A stretch of DNA of 15,652 bases from Oscillospiraceae bacterium (GTDB taxonomy: Bacteria > Bacillota > Clostridia > Oscillospirales > Ruminococcaceae), in assembly GCA_016297675.1 (NCBI GenBank), contig JAEDGE010000035.1, positions 1 to 15,652 of the forward strand. The letters run 5' to 3'. The notes beneath the pieces are model-generated. The model was not told the DNA's origin, ran no database searches, and saw only the letters and a program-made list of their open reading frames with translations. Shown here in pieces: positions 15,443 to 15,652 of this stretch. The position numbers were made by a program, and so were the translations under genes. Each line of letters starts with the position of its first letter. Position 1 is the stretch's first letter.

Positions 15443-15460
15443 ATCCGCCGAACGGCGAAC
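15443..15460. repeat. 18-bp GCCGxxCGGC-type repeat, copy 2
   Basis: This stretch matches 1655-1672 at 17 of 18 positions, with the same self-complementary core. Here it opens a larger hairpin cluster that runs to about 15516. Confidence 0.5.
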
Positions 15461-15516
15461 TGCGGTCAAGCTGGCTCAGCTTGGCGGAGGGGTGCAGGGG
15501 GCAAGCTGCCCCCTGC
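15444..15516. repeat. Compact hairpin cluster downstream of the glycan genes
   Basis: TCCGCC (15444-15449) can pair with GGCGGA (15483-15488) around a 7-bp hairpin (15467-15473 with 15477-15483, loop GCT; one base is shared between the two stems). A perfect 10-bp GC-rich hairpin follows (15494-15503 with 15507-15516, loop AGC). No T tract follows, so it is not a classical terminator; it could still stall polymerase or protect mRNA ends. It looks like a dispersed intergenic repeat; copy number is unknown. Confidence 0.5.
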
Positions 15517-15652
15517 GGAACATTGCGGATTCGGATAAGAAAACGGATGAGAAACAAGATACCGCTGTCCGCCATCCGAAAAAAACAAAACAGGATAAAA
15601 CAAGCAAAATTTAGAGGAAAAAGATTGCAAGTTTGTACAACGTACTATGGCG
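15517..15652. other. Right-edge non-coding stretch
   Basis: I see no gene here. A 7-bp inverted repeat TTCGGAT/ATCCGAA (15530-15536 with 15574-15580) encloses a purine-rich stretch, followed by AT-rich DNA. An ATG at 15647 could begin a downstream gene, but no ribosome site is close enough and only six bases remain, so it is not called. Confidence 0.4.

Noticed and set aside
15494..15516. Terminator for the glycan operon
   Set aside because: The hairpin is strong but is followed by GGAACATTGC rather than a T tract.

Overview
The window looks like chromosomal DNA of a mid-GC Gram-positive Clostridia member, most likely a Ruminococcus-type gut Oscillospiraceae. The basis is strong AGGAGG-type ribosome sites before most genes, Firmicutes-style promoters, and the protein types. 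The species is inference; nothing here fixes it.

Layout. 1-770 (+): a small charged helical protein of unknown function, then a CxxCxxCC (YkgJ-type) cysteine-cluster protein, closed by a strong terminator. 799-3748 (-): an SDR oxidoreductase and methionyl-tRNA synthetase (metG) with its promoter. 3796-3993: a 198-bp inverted-repeat element made of two related three-hairpin units. 3995-5260 (-): an unrecognised 99-aa protein and a purine nucleoside phosphorylase (deoD), each with its own promoter. 5280-6698 (-): a Wzx-type polysaccharide flippase. 6699-7416: a 718-bp gene-free divergent region holding a probable structured non-coding RNA (about 7001-7231) that ends in an intrinsic terminator, between two outward-facing extended -10 promoters. 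7417-9330 (+): an ECF sigma factor, an overlapping single-pass membrane protein that is probably its anti-sigma partner, and an unrecognised 133-aa protein, closed by a terminator. 9382-15387 (+): an exopolysaccharide or cell-surface glycan operon driven by a near-perfect vegetative promoter. It holds a priming glycosyl-1-phosphate transferase, mannose-1-phosphate guanylyltransferase, GDP-mannose 4,6-dehydratase and two GT4 glycosyltransferases, with 4-nt overlaps at two junctions. 15388-15652: hairpin-rich repeat DNA; the operon has no visible terminator and may continue.

How the genes fit together. The glycan genes charge a lipid carrier with a first sugar, make GDP-mannose, convert it to GDP-4-keto-6-deoxymannose, and add further sugars. 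The flippase upstream on the other strand could export the product. The enzyme that should finish the deoxyhexose (GDP-fucose synthase, GDP-rhamnose reductase or an aminotransferase) is not in the window, nor is a polymerase. The ECF sigma/membrane-partner pair between flippase and operon suggests envelope sensing, but the operon's own promoter looks like a housekeeping one.

The two observations most worth following are the candidate non-coding RNA near 7001-7231 and the twin three-hairpin inverted-repeat element at 3796-3993.
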